A stretch of DNA of 64,000 bases. Source: Dactylorhiza incarnata (lineage: Eukaryota; Streptophyta; Magnoliopsida; Asparagales; Orchidaceae). The stretch's first letter is position 1, and each line of letters begins with the position of its first letter. The translations under genes were made by a program, and so were the position numbers. The notes below the pieces were generated by a model. The model had not been told where the DNA came from. It did no database searches and saw only the letters and a program-made list of their open reading frames with translations. Where the stretch lies: NCBI GenBank assembly GCA_033032865.1, contig JAWHQI010000239.1:3134001-3198000 (forward strand). The letters run 5' to 3'. Of this stretch, positions 39,643 through 50,620 are shown in pieces.

Positions 39643-41703
39643 TTTGTTCTTGACCCAGACTACCTTGGGTCTTTTTGTATTACCACAAAAATCTGAAATA
39701 AAATACATTTCAGGTTGGTCCTTATAACCCTGTGGATGATATCTCCTTGGAGGTATTATCCATTCAGTGAAAGGATTGATAGTATGTGAAGAATAAGAAT
39801 TGTTCAAATTCTCTGTATAGTTTCTGTTCGACGAACTGGGCTGAGTTCGTCGAGCGTCGTTCGACTAATGACTGAGATTTTGTCGAGCATCGTTCATATA
39901 ATGACTATATTGAAAATCTGTCTTCAGAGTTCGTCGAGCTCCGTTCAACGAAGTGGATACATTTCGTCGAGCTCCGTTCGACGAATTCTGCTGAATTCTG
40001 CTATTCTCGACAGTCTTACTTGAAATGTTTTTATTTATTCCTACAACCTCTTTGCTCTTAGCAGAGATAAATTTTATAAGTGTAGATAATATGTTCTTCT
40101 TAATCAGATGTGGCTCACTTGATGAAGCACCCAAGCCTAGTTTGCTATTAAGTCTAGCATTAACAGTGCTTGTGATGTCCATCAGTTTGATGCTTCTCCC
40201 ATTGAGGGATTCTTCAAACTTTTTAGCTTCAGACAACTTGCTCTCAATGAGAACAATATGTTCCCTGGAGGCAGCCAAATCTTTCTTAAGATTTACATTC
40301 TCTTCATTTAAATTTTTCATTTTAGCTAGCTTATTTCTGAGAGAGATGATTTCCTTCTCAGATTTAATTAAGTCTAAGCAAAGAACTTTGAATTCATCTT
40401 TGAATCCAACTGAATTGAAATCAAAGTTAGATATTACCTGATCAGCATCATCTTCTGCTTCTGATTCTGATTCTTCTTCATCAGAATTGTTGGCTGAGGC
40501 ATTGATTTCCATCATGCAGAAGTTCTTCTCTTCTTCATTATCTTCATCATCACTGGATGATGATGCATTTTCAGACTCGCTGCCTGAGTCATAAATGGCC
40601 ATCAAACATTGGTCATTTTCTTTTGATTCTTCTTCATCATCTGAAGAACTGGATGACTGTTCTGATTCTGTTTCACTCCAGGTTTCTGCTATAAATCCTC
40701 TTCCCTTCTTTTTGTGCTTGTGGGAGGAAGACTTGCTGGAGTGTCTTCTTTCCTCTTTTTCAATTCTCTTCTCCTTCTTCTGATTTTCTGGACAATCTGG
40801 CAGAATATGTCAAGGTTTCCTGCAGCCATAACAAACAATATCTTTAGAATTTGACTTGTCATACCATGGCTTTTCCCTTGACATGGAGTCCTTCTTTCTG
40901 AAATCCTTCTTGGCCATCTTGTAGAACCTTTTGGCTAGAAGGTTCATGAACTCCTCATCTCTTGGAGCTTTTTCTTCTTCTTCAGCTGCTTTGAAAGCTA
41001 TGTTCTTTTCTCACTTTATTGCTGGATATGAAGTTGATTGTTCAGCTTCCCTGGATTTGATGAGCTGCTCATAGGATTTGAGCTTGCCCAACAATGTTTC
41101 AGTAGTAATCTCATTTAGGCTTCTGGCTTCCTTGATTGGCCAGATCCTAGAATCCCATGTGCTGGGGAAGCACATTAAGATCTTGTCATTGATCTCTGTG
41201 ATAGAGATCACTTTATCCAAGGTCTTCAGCTCATTTATTATGAGGCTGAGCCTATTGTACATATCATCTACTATTTCAGATTCTCCCTTTTTGAAATTCT
41301 CATATTGAGAAATAAGATGGGATCTTCTGTCCTTTCTTTCATCAGCAGATCCTTCAACCTTATTGTTGAGAGAAATCCATATTTCTCTTGCTGAGGTGCA
41401 TTCCACCAATCTTTGAAAAATGTCATCAGACATTGTTTGAGCCAGAATGTTCATGGCTTTTGCATCAGCACTCCTTTGCTTCTTTTGTGCTTCTGTCCAC
41501 TCAGGAGGTGGGACAGCATTGTTGGTAGTGATGGTTTCAGCACTAGTTGTTGTTGTGGGGGCTGGAGGTCCTGTCAAAATCACATTAAATATTTCTTCAT
41601 CAATTGAGTTCATATATAACCTAATCCTTGCTTTCCATAGTGCAAACTTATTGAGATTGCACATAGGAGGTATTGTGCTTGAATACTCTTTGTTTTGTGC
41701 CAT
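39640..41703 (-). pseudogene. gag: C gag
   Basis: It starts MAQNKEYSSTIPPMCNLNKF at 41703. The N-terminal UBN2-type gag is open to a TGA at 41011. The same frame then reads through a Lys-rich part, a CCHC knuckle with a TGA inside it (CYGCRKP then stop then HILPDC, near 40830-40800), the acidic Ser-rich segment and the coiled-coil-like segment (40605-39865). A TAG follows at 39865-39867. The C-terminal linker has SNGARR-type repeats. It ends VVWVKNK then TAG at 39640-39642, the same position as in D. Confidence 0.85.
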
Positions 41704-41803
41704 GAGTTTTTAAACAAAAATAAATAAGATAAAAACTCTGAAAGAATTTAAGATCTAATTGATCTTTGTGATTCAGGTGTTAGCCTGTAAAGAATCAACT
41801 ACC

Positions 41804-41816
41804 CTCTGATACCAAT
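41804..41816 (-). other. Primer binding site of C
   Basis: Minus sense ATTGGTATCAGAG follows the 5' LTR; initiator-Met type. Confidence 0.85.
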
Positions 41817-43686
41817 TGAAAGTGAGGTTAGATCTTAAATTAACTCTAGAGGGGGGGTGAATAGAGTTTTAAAACTTTTCCCTTAGTTTTATAGCGGAAT
41901 TAAAATATTGATATATATATATGTGTATAGAGTGATTTATAAAAACTAAATAAAAACAAATCAACACAGCACAAGCAACATGGAAATTCACAGGCACAAA
42001 GACACAAGGATTTTTATAGTAGTTCCCCAATAAACCTGGGTACGTCTACTCTTCTACCACACTTGGTATGATCCAATAGGATTTTTGATCAGGTGCCCTC
42101 ACACCAAGGGGTTTTTGTTCAGGTGTCCACACACCACAGAGCTTTTGATTAGGTGCTCAAAACCAACTAGATTTCTTGATCAGGTTTCTTGCCACCAATG
42201 TGTAAACTTTTGATGGGAGTTTTAACCCTGTACAAGATGGGATAGAGAGGGGTTTAGATGTTCTTCTCTGTCAAGATGCTGAGAGAAGACTCTAGTGGAT
42301 GTATGTTGAAAAATGCTCCCTCTGTCTGATATGAAGTTGTTTGACAGTATGAGGATGGAAGCTTCTTCTTGAATGAGTGATCTTCCTGTAGCTGATTAAA
42401 ATGAGAGAACAAGTTCTCCAATTTGTTGTTGCTCTTTTGAAGATCTAAACTTGCTGCAAATGACTGAGAGAAGTGTTGATGATGTTCTCAGTATGTAAGT
42501 GCTGCTAGAGGAGGAAGAAGAAGTTGTGTAGCTTTTGTTCTTCTGTTCTTCCTTTCTCTTTTCTTTCTTTCTTTTTCTCTGTACAGCTATTCTTGATATG
42601 TTCTGTATTGATCTTGTCGAGAAGACTGAAGGTAATAATCTGTTGTAACTTCTTCCTAATTCTCTTTTGAAAATCTCTGACAAATAATAAATGCAAATCC
42701 CTTATATTAAGGAATAAATATATCTGAATAGATATTCTGGGAACAGTAAATCTGCTGCGCCGTATATCTCTTTCCTTTTCCATGAAATGTCATTTTCCGA
42801 GGAAATGTCAACGACTATAATCTTGGAATAATAAAATAGAAGGAATAAGTATAATATCCTTACTTGTCTGACTGAATCCGACCAAGATTTGAATAGTTCC
42901 GTTACTTTCATCGATCTGAGTGTTAATTTCGTCGACCTGAAGCTTTAATTAGTCGAACTCAACTTCTGATAAATATTCGTCGAACGCAGACTTGAGTTCG
43001 TCGATCTTAGAATAGATTTAGTCGAACTGTATAAAGAAATCATAATCTGGCTGGAAGAATAGCTTTTAGTTGATCTGAATCATTTTCGTCGAACGCAGAG
43101 AACAAGTCTGTTCGTCGATCTCAAGATTTTCGTCGATCTGAGCATCTGATAAAGATTCGTCGAACGCAAACTGGATTTTGTTGAACGGAAGGATTCGTCG
43201 ACCGCTGAGCCTGAATAACTTCGTCGACCGCTGAGCCTGGATACATTCATCGACCGCTGAGGTTGAGCAAAATCGTCGACCGCTGAGCTGAGCAAATTTC
43301 GTCGACTGCTGAGCCGGGGTTTGTTCATCGACCGCTGAAACAATCTGTTTGTAGACCGCTGAGATGGGATCATCGACCGTTGAGACGAGCTTAAAACAAG
43401 CCGTTCGTCGAACGCAGAGAGCATGCCGTTCGTCAAACACAGAACGCAATCCGTTCGTCGAACGCAGAGAGCATGTCGTTCATCGAATGCAGAACGCATG
43501 CTGTTCGTCGAACGTAGAGTGCAGTTCGTCGAACGCAGTATGGAGTTCGTCAAATGCAGAACCTGAATGAATTCTTGAGTTCTAACAGCCTAAACTCTTG
43601 ACCCATAAACTATACATTGGGGTCAACTTGATCCTAGTCAACATATAGTGATCCTAGCCTAAATCAGAAATTGGGTTGTTCCAACA
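41817..43686 (-). repeat. 5' LTR of C (1870 bp)
   Basis: Pairs with 15402-17297. Hairpin array at 42082-42196, TCGTCGA array at about 42909-43555. It differs from the 3' LTR by scattered changes, more than seen between the D LTRs. ORFs read through it are repeat translations. Confidence 0.92.
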
Positions 43687-43691
43687 CATCC
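43687..43691. repeat. Target site duplication CATCC, right of element C
   Basis: Same as 15397-15401. Confidence 0.92.
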
Positions 43692-45208
43692 ATCCTTATC
43701 TGACACGATTGTCCTAGGAACGCCATGATATCGGACAAACTACTCCACAAACCTCTGTACCAAATCTCCGACTGGAGCGTCCTTCCTGACTAGAATGAAT
43801 TTGGACACCTTCAGCAATCTGTCGACGATCACCCATATCGAATCATTCCCAGAATATGATCGGGGAAGTCCATGTATAAAGTCCATCGTGATGTCGTCGA
43901 ACTTCCACTCCGGCACCAGTAGTGGTTGCAATAGTTTAGCTGGGTTCTTGCATTCCACCTGCACGAGTTGGCAAGACTCGCAATGGGTCACAAAATAAGT
44001 GATGTCCCTCTTCATGCCCGACCATTACATGGTCCTCTTCAAGTCCGTCGTCGTCTTGGTGATACTCGGGTGCACCAAATACCTACTGCAGTGAGCCTCT
44101 GTCATAATGTCATCCCGAATTCGGCCCCCTGCCGATATATATACTCGGCCTCTAAAACTCAGCAGACCGTCCTTCAATGAATATTCTCTGGCCGAGCCTG
44201 TCTCCAAGGCCGTGAATACTATCTCTAGCTTGGCATCCTGCCTTTGACCATCCCTAATACGGTCTCGAATGTCATCTGTGGTACTCATCGCCGCATAGTA
44301 CTCCACGTAGAGCTCCGGGTCATCCTCGGACACCAATTAGATCTGCATGTACTCAAGCATTCATACCAGCTCCATGGCCATCAACTGGGGCAACGCTACT
44401 GATTTGGTAGCTCTCCTGCTCAATGCGTCAGCCACCACATTCGCCTTCCCTGGGTGGTAATGCATTGTGTACTGGTAGTCGGATAAGAACTCCACCCACT
44501 GCCTCTGTCGTATGTTCAGCTCCTTATGCGTGTCTACGTACTTCAGATTCCTGTGATCTGAAAATATATTGCAGTGAACACCGTAGAGGTAGTGCCGCCA
44601 GATCTTCATAGCAAATATAACTTCTCCCATCTCCAAATCATGCACCGAGTAGTTTCGCTCATGATTCTTCAACTGTCGGGAGGAGTATGCTACGACGTGC
44701 CCGTTCTCCATCAGAACGGCACCCATCTCCTGATATGACGCATCTGTATACACCAGGAATCCTTCCTTTGGAAGAGCAAGGATGGGGGATGTCGTAAGCC
44801 GACCCTTCAGCTCCTGGAAGGCCGCTTCGCACTGCAGCGTCCAAATGAAAGCAGTATCCTTCTTCGTCAAGGATGTGAGAGGGAGCGCTATCTGAGAAAA
44901 ACCTTACACGAACTTCTGGTAATAGCCGGCAAGCCCTAGGATAGTCCGCACGTCGGTGGCTGTCTTTAGCGGTGGCCAATCTCGTACTGCCTGGATCTTT
45001 GCTGGATCCACTGCTAGTACAACTCCGTTGATAATGTGATCCAGGAAGGCCACCTCCTTCAGCCAGAACTGACACTTGCTGAACTTCGCATAGAGGTTGT
45101 GCTCTCGAAGTTTCTCCAATGTCAGTGCCAGATGTCGTGAATGCTCCTCTTCCGTCATTGAGTAAATGAGAATGTCGTCGATGAACACGATGACAAAGAT
45201 GTCGAGAT
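43692..45208 (-). pseudogene. pol: A RT C-terminus, RNase H and integrase N-terminus
   Basis: From right to left: RT catalytic loop [13 protein letters not shown] (both aspartates present), thumb-like [10 protein letters not shown], RNase H ([30 protein letters not shown]), linker, integrase zinc finger (44336-43985, stop inside it) and the core start (DITMDFIHGLPRSYSGNDSIWVIVDR). Stops or shifts near 44904, 44361, 44025 and 43740 break it. F interrupts the right side at 45209 and C the left at 43686. Confidence 0.87.
45204..45208. repeat. Target site duplication GAGAT, left of element F
   Basis: Repeated at 53505-53509. Confidence 0.92.
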
Positions 45209-45841
45209 TGTTGGACATGTGTGTCACATCTCTTTGTTTGAGAATAACAAATCCCATATTGTATTTGATCTTACTTGTCGTGTGTTTATAGTGTGCAGGA
45301 ACTATAGGTGCAATACTCCACATGAAGAAAGTAGCTTGGAACCAACAAGCTGAACTAAAGCACTACCGCCAGCGCTAGGGGTTAATGCAGGCGCTAGCTC
45401 AAGTTCATGCGCACAACGCCACGCTGCCGACGGTTTCGCAACTGCTCCACACGAACGCTACCGCAGGCGCTAGGAGCTACCGCAGGTGCTATCTCCAAGT
45501 TCTATAAATTGATGGCTTCTCTATCGTTTTGGTTAGAGATTCCAGAGAGATTACTTGTGCCAAAATTCGAGAGCTGCTACTCTGCCGAAAGTTTATCTCC
45601 CACTCAAAGCCAATGAAGATTTCTAGAGAAGGAAGCGCCCACGCTGCATCCGTAGAACGATCGCTTCAACCTCGCTTATGCTACAATGATCCTTCATCCT
45701 CATCTTCAGAAATCTTATAGAGGGAGTTCTTATTATTTACTTTATTTATGTATTGAAAATTTTTGTAGTAAAATCACCTTGTGTTGGCGCCTAGGTCCTT
45801 GCGCATCCCCCTCCCCTCTAAGGGCGCCTATCAATCAAACA
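45209..45841 (+). repeat. 5' LTR of F (633 bp, internally deleted)
   Basis: It starts TGTTGGACATG. About 430 bp present in the 3' LTR (53057-53466 region) are missing at 45805-45816. TATA box TATAAA at 45503-45508, preceded by AGCGCTAG/GGCGCTAG motifs at 45362-45395 and 45445-45492. Confidence 0.88.
45503..45508 (+). promoter_or_regulatory. TATA box of F 5' LTR
   Basis: TCTATAAATTGATG; the same element is at 52751-52756 in the 3' LTR, and G has CTATAAATTGAATG at 60383. Confidence 0.6.
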
Positions 45842-45857
45842 AGTGGTATCAGAGGGG
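45842..45857 (+). other. Primer binding site of F
   Basis: AGTGGTATCAGAGG directly follows the LTR; initiator-Met type. Confidence 0.85.
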
Positions 45858-45889
45858 GGTTTTTCCAAATGGTTTAAAAACCAGGAATA

Positions 45890-47829
45890 ATGGCGTCTTA
45901 TGATCTCACTTTTTCCGAGGGTCAGGGAATTAGTAGACCTCCACTATTTACTAGGTCAGATTATAATTATTGGAAAAAATAGGATGAGATTTTTCTTATG
46001 ACCCTAGATATTGAGGTATGGAATAAGGTAGAAGAGGAATACTCTCCTCCTACAATTGTAGTTGGAGAGATAACATTAGAAAACCAAAAGATAAATGGGA
46101 TGATAGGGATAAACTCAAATGCAAAAATAACGCAAAAGCCATGAATGCTCTATTTTGTGCATTAGATAGAAATGAATTTAATAGAATTTCTGCATGTACT
46201 ACTGCTTATGATATTTGGAATCATTTGGAAATTACCCATGAAGGTACATCACAGGTTAAAGATTCAAAGCTTTTCCAACTAGTGTCAGAATATGAAAAGT
46301 TCCGGATGGATGAAAGCGAAGATGTTGATGGAATGTACACGTGATTCACAAAGATCGTTAATGCCTCAAAAGCTCTTGGAAAGACCTTCTCAAATGGCGA
46401 CTTGGTACGAAAGATCCTTCGTTCTCTTCCTCCAAAATTCAACCCGAAGGTGACGGCCATTTCAGAATCGCACAATCTAAGAACACTCCAAGTTGAGAGC
46501 CTCATTGGGAATCTCAAAACCCATGAGGTAGAACTCAAAATCCAATATGATGAATACAACAAGGACCCAAGGAAGAAGGCGCTGGCACTAAAATCAAAGA
46601 AGGAGTGTCAAGAGAATGAGGATGATGATGAAGAAAGTTTCTTGGTAAAGAACTTCCGAAAGTTCATGAGAAATCCGGAAAGGCGAAACACCTTCCGGAA
46701 ATATTTCCAAAAGGAAGGAAGATGGAAAGGGTCATCTTCTAAGAAGGAAAAGGAAAGCGATGATGAAGAAGAAAAACCTCCACCGGAATACTATCATTGT
46801 AGAAAGACCGGGCATATTCGAAGCTAGTGCCCAAAATTTTTGAAGGAGAAAAAGGAGAAGTGGCACAAAGGGAAGGAAAAGAGGAAGGTGTTAAAAGAAA
46901 AAACATGGGATGATTCCTCCTCCTCCGAAGAATCAAGAGGGTCTTCATCAAGCGAAGAAGAGGAAGCAAATATGTGCCTCATGGGACATGGAAACAACGA
47001 CGACAATGTCAGTGTTCTTAGCGACACTGAGGTAACTCCTCCCACTTATGATGAACTTTTTAATAAATTTCTTGAAACTTGCAATGCTTTTGATGAAAAT
47101 ATGAAAGATAGTATTTTATTAAATCGGGAAAATGAATCTTTAATTAAAGAAAATCAAAAGCTTTCCAAGAAATTGATTGTTTTAGAAAAGAGAAAAGGTT
47201 TCTTGCCAAGAGTGTGATCACTCCACTAAAATGGCAAAAGATATTGAAGAGTCACTTTCTAAAGCCTTCTCTCATGCCAAAACTCTTACAAAAGAGAAGG
47301 GGGAATTAGAAAGGAATTAGAAGCCTATCATTTGCAAATCAAAAATAATAAAAAAGGTTTTGAAAATAGGTGTGTCATGCTTGTGAAAGAAAATTCTTCA
47401 CTTAAAGCACAAGTTCATGATCTCACCATGGCCATTAAAAATTTTGGAATGGGCCAAAAATCTTTGGATATGATTTTAGGGAACCAGTGCAATGGTTCTG
47501 GAAAATTTGGGTTCGAATATCGAGGTGAGGACTACCGCCCGATGCTAGCCACTAACGCCTACGCTAGCACCTCATACAAGAAGCATGAATTTTCTTTTTC
47601 AAAATGTTTTTCCTCTGCAAAATTGATTCCTTCCAGCAAGAAAATATCCCAGAAAAGGGTCTCAACCCCCTTTATTTCGTGTGCAAACTATTTTAGGTTA
47701 GGTCACACATCTAGTTCTTGCAAGAAAATAAAAAAAAATACTTTAAAGCAAATTTGGGTACCTAAGGCTTCCACTTATTCAATCGGTGGTACCACTTGGG
47801 TATCTGGATCTTTACTCTCATCTTCTTTC
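45890..47829 (+). pseudogene. gag: F gag
   Basis: The ATG at 45890 opens MASYDLTFSEGQGISRPPLF. TAG at 45980-45982 and a frameshift near 46095 follow. The UBN2-type gag core reads NALFCALDRNEFNRISACTT to DGMYT, TGA at 46342-46344, then KILRSLPPKFNPKVTAISES, a hallmark of this gag type. The zinc knuckle near 46792-46832 is cut by TAG at 46825-46827. The frame continues through an acidic, Ser-rich part, a coiled-coil-like part and further stops (47215), and ends in QIWVPKASTYSIGG before TAG at 47830-47832. Confidence 0.82.
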
Positions 47830-47832
47830 TAG
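47830..47832 (+). promoter_or_regulatory. Amber codon at the F gag-protease boundary
   Basis: TAG lies in frame between the gag end motif IWVPK and the protease [10 protein letters not shown], preceded by CTCATCTTCTTTC, so the TAG itself could be read as a splice acceptor. Confidence 0.5.
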
Positions 47833-50181
47833 ATATGCAAGCAGGCTAAGGAAAATGAAGACGTGTGGTACTTGGATTCTGGATGCTCCAAGCACATGAC
47901 GAGCAATAAAGCAAAGTTCCTTAGCCTAGTAAAGAAGAAAGGAGGTATCGTGACGTTTGGGGATAATGGAAAAGGAATGATCATGGGAATTGGTACAGTT
48001 GGTAACAAATCATTTACTATATCTAATGTTCTTTATGTAAAAGGGCTAAAACACAATCTTATTTCTATTAGTCAATTATGCGATAAAGGATTAGATGTTT
48101 TATTTGAATCTTCCACAAATCTATGCAAAATATCTAATCCTACTACAAAAGATATTTTACTAACTGCACGAAGAACACATAATGTTTATATAGTTTCTTT
48201 TCATGATCTTTATAAATCATCTTTAAAATGTTTTATCACCAACAATGATGAACTAGAACTTTGGCATAGAAGGCTAGGACATGCTAGCCCAAAACTTATT
48301 GTAAAACTTGCCAAAAGAGATTTAATAAGAGGATTGCCTAGATTAAATGTGAATTTACCTTCACTTTGTTCACCTTGTCAAAAAGGTAAAATTACAAAAT
48401 CCTCTTTCAAAAGTAAAAATATTATATCTACTTCAAGACCTTTGCAATTAATTCATATGGATCTTTTTGGTCCCGTTAGCACCACAAGTCTTGGTGGTAG
48501 ATTATATACATATGTATTAATAGATGATTTTTCAAGATATTGTTGGACAATATTTCTCTCTTCCAAATCCGATGCGTTTTGCGAATTTGCAAAATTGTGT
48601 ACTCATATTCAAAATGAAAGTGATTTAAAAATTAAATGCATTCGCTCCGATCATGGAGGAGAATTTGAAAATGAAAAGTTTACATCTTTTTGTGATATGT
48701 TAGGCATAAAATATGAGTTCTACGCACCACGCACACCACAACAAAATGGTGTTGTAGAAAGAAAGAATAGGACACTTCAAGAACTAGCACGCACTATGTT
48801 ATGTGAATATAAATTGCCTAAGTCTTTTTGGGCCGAAGCAGTAAATACATCATGTTATGTTATAAATAGAATCATGCTTCGCCCATCTCTTAATCACACA
48901 CCATATGAACTTTATTTTCAAAAGAAACCTGACGTATCTTACTTCAAAGTTTTTGGTTGTAAATGTTTCATTTTAAATACTAAAGATAACTTGGGGAAGT
49001 TTGATGAAAAATGTGATGAAAGAACTTTTCTTGGATATTCTTCAAATACTAAAGCTTATAGAATTTTTGATAAAAGAACTAGAAAAGTTGAAGAATCAAT
49101 TAAAGTGAAATTTAATGAACTTGTTCCTTGTATAGAAAGACTTTCCGCAGGTAAAGATTATGATCACTTACCATCTTTGGAGCATGGTGACGAGGAACCT
49201 TCCAAAGAAGAAGAAGAGGAGGCCAAGGAAGACGAATATGTACCTCCAAGTGCCTTGAAATTCACAAAGGATCATCCACGGGAATTAATAATTGGTGAAC
49301 CATTCATCAGGCTAAGAACTCGCTCTTCTCTTCATGAATCTTATTCAAATATTTGTTTTGTTTCCGAAATTGAACCAAAAAACATTTCAACCGCTTTAAA
49401 TGATGAATTTTGGTTTTTGGCTATGAATGAAGAGTTAGAACAACTTGAGCCACATAATGTTTGGAAATTAGTAGAAAGACCATATAATCACCCGGTTGTA
49501 GGTGTAAAATGGATTTATAAAAATAAATTAGCTGGTGAGTCTAGAATCATTAGAAATAAGGCACGCTTAGTAGCACAAGGATATTCACAAATCGAGGGGA
49601 TAGATTTTGATGATTCTTTTGCACTCGTTGCTAGATTAGAGTCTATAAGATTTTTTCTAGCATTTGCAAGCTTTAAAAGAATAAAACTATTTCAAATGGA
49701 TGTGAAAAGTGATATTCTAAATGAGTTTGTAAAAGAAGAAGTTTATGTTGAACAACCCCTCAGTTTTATTAGTGAAAAATTTCCAAATCATGTTTATAAA
49801 CTAGAAAAAGCATTTTATGGTTTAAAACAAGCGCCCCGTGCATGGTATGAAAGACTTACATCATTTTTATTAAAGCACGGTTATATTATGGGAAGTGTGG
49901 ATAATACTCTCTTCATTAAGCACAACAATGATGATATGATTATCTTACAAATATATGTTGATGATATTATTTTTGGATCTACTAATGAAGAGTTGTGTAA
50001 TGAAGTTATTTTAGTGATGAAAAATGAATTTGAAATGAGTCTAGTAGGAGAACTTTCTTATTTCCTTAGTTTTCAAATATCACAAAGAAATGATGGTATT
50101 TTATATGTCAAACTAAATATGTCTTTGATATGCTTAAACGCTTTGGATTTGAAAACCTTAAACAAGCTTCTACTCCTATGA
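47833..50181 (+). CDS. pol: F protease, integrase and reverse transcriptase
   Basis: This is a 772-codon open frame from 47863. Protease: [14 protein letters not shown]. Pre-integrase finger: LWHRRLGHASPKLIVKL...LCSPCQKGK. Integrase: HMDLFGPVSTTSLGGR, VLIDDFSRYCW, IRSDHGGEFENEKF and QQNGVVERKNRTLQELA (D-D-E). [76 protein letters not shown] and [12 protein letters not shown] frameshift near 50106 makes the last 25 residues wrong and ends it at 50181. Catalytic residues of all three enzymes are intact. Confidence 0.9.
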   Translation: MCKQAKENEDVWYLDSGCSKHMTSNKAKFLSLVKKKGGIVTFGDNGKGMIMGIGTVGNKSFTISNVLYVKGLKHNLISISQLCDKGLDVLFESSTNLCKISNPTTKDILLTARRTHNVYIVSFHDLYKSSLKCFITNNDELELWHRRLGHASPKLIVKLAKRDLIRGLPRLNVNLPSLCSPCQKGKITKSSFKSKNIISTSRPLQLIHMDLFGPVSTTSLGGRLYTYVLIDDFSRYCWTIFLSSKSDAFCEFAKLCTHIQNESDLKIKCIRSDHGGEFENEKFTSFCDMLGIKYEFYAPRTPQQNGVVERKNRTLQELARTMLCEYKLPKSFWAEAVNTSCYVINRIMLRPSLNHTPYELYFQKKPDVSYFKVFGCKCFILNTKDNLGKFDEKCDERTFLGYSSNTKAYRIFDKRTRKVEESIKVKFNELVPCIERLSAGKDYDHLPSLEHGDEEPSKEEEEEAKEDEYVPPSALKFTKDHPRELIIGEPFIRLRTRSSLHESYSNICFVSEIEPKNISTALNDEFWFLAMNEELEQLEPHNVWKLVERPYNHPVVGVKWIYKNKLAGESRIIRNKARLVAQGYSQIEGIDFDDSFALVARLESIRFFLAFASFKRIKLFQMDVKSDILNEFVKEEVYVEQPLSFISEKFPNHVYKLEKAFYGLKQAPRAWYERLTSFLLKHGYIMGSVDNTLFIKHNNDDMIILQIYVDDIIFGSTNEELCNEVILVMKNEFEMSLVGELSYFLSFQISQRNDGILYVKLNMSLICLNALDLKTLNKLLLL

Positions 50182-50620
50182 GTGCTCACTTGATAGAAAA
50201 AGCACTAAAGGTACTTGTCATTTTCTAGGACCTTCATTAGTTGCATGGTCTAGTAGGAAGCAAAATTCTGTTGCACTCTCCACCACAGAGGCCGAATACA
50301 TTGCATTAGGGAGTTGTTGTGCACAAGCACTATGGATGAGCCAAACTCTAGAGGACTTTGGTTTTCATCTAAAACATATTGAATTGAAATGTGACAATAA
50401 AAGTGTCATTGATCTTACAAATAATCCAGTGCACCATTCTAGATCCAAACATATAGATGTACGTCATCATTTCATAAGGGATCACATTAAAAAAGGAAAT
50501 ATTAGGATAAGTTTCATTGGCACTGATTCTCAACTTGCTAATATATTCACTAAACCTCTTCCCGATGCAAGGTTTCAAATGTTAAGGTTGGAATTAAGAG
50601 TCTTAGATATTTTAGGATAA
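50182..50620 (+). pseudogene. pol: F RT remnant and RNase H, with internal deletion
   Basis: In the shifted frame RT continues to about 50209 and then jumps directly to TCHFLGPSLVAWSSRKQNSV. The stretch usual in between (LLYLTASRPDI to DRKSTSG) is absent, about 80 residues. RNase H follows: ALSTTEAEYIALGSC, DNKSVIDLTNNPVHHSRS, IDVRHHFIRDHI and LANIFTKPLPD, ending TAA at 50618-50620. The missing part covers the start of RNase H, so activity is unlikely. Confidence 0.85.

Larger units (their letters stand above)
15402..43686 (-). mobile_element. Element C: Ty1/copia, SIRE/Maximus-like, split by D and E
   Basis: LTRs lie at 43686-41817 and 17297-15402, with primer site 41816-41804 and duplication CATCC. 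The order gag, protease, integrase, RT, RNase H defines Ty1/copia. Family assignment rests on close similarity to D, which has the env-like ORF typical of SIRE/Maximus. Without D, E and their duplications it would be about 10 kb. C keeps only a remnant of the third ORF. Stops occur in gag (41011, and one inside the zinc knuckle), in integrase and in RT. Confidence 0.9.
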
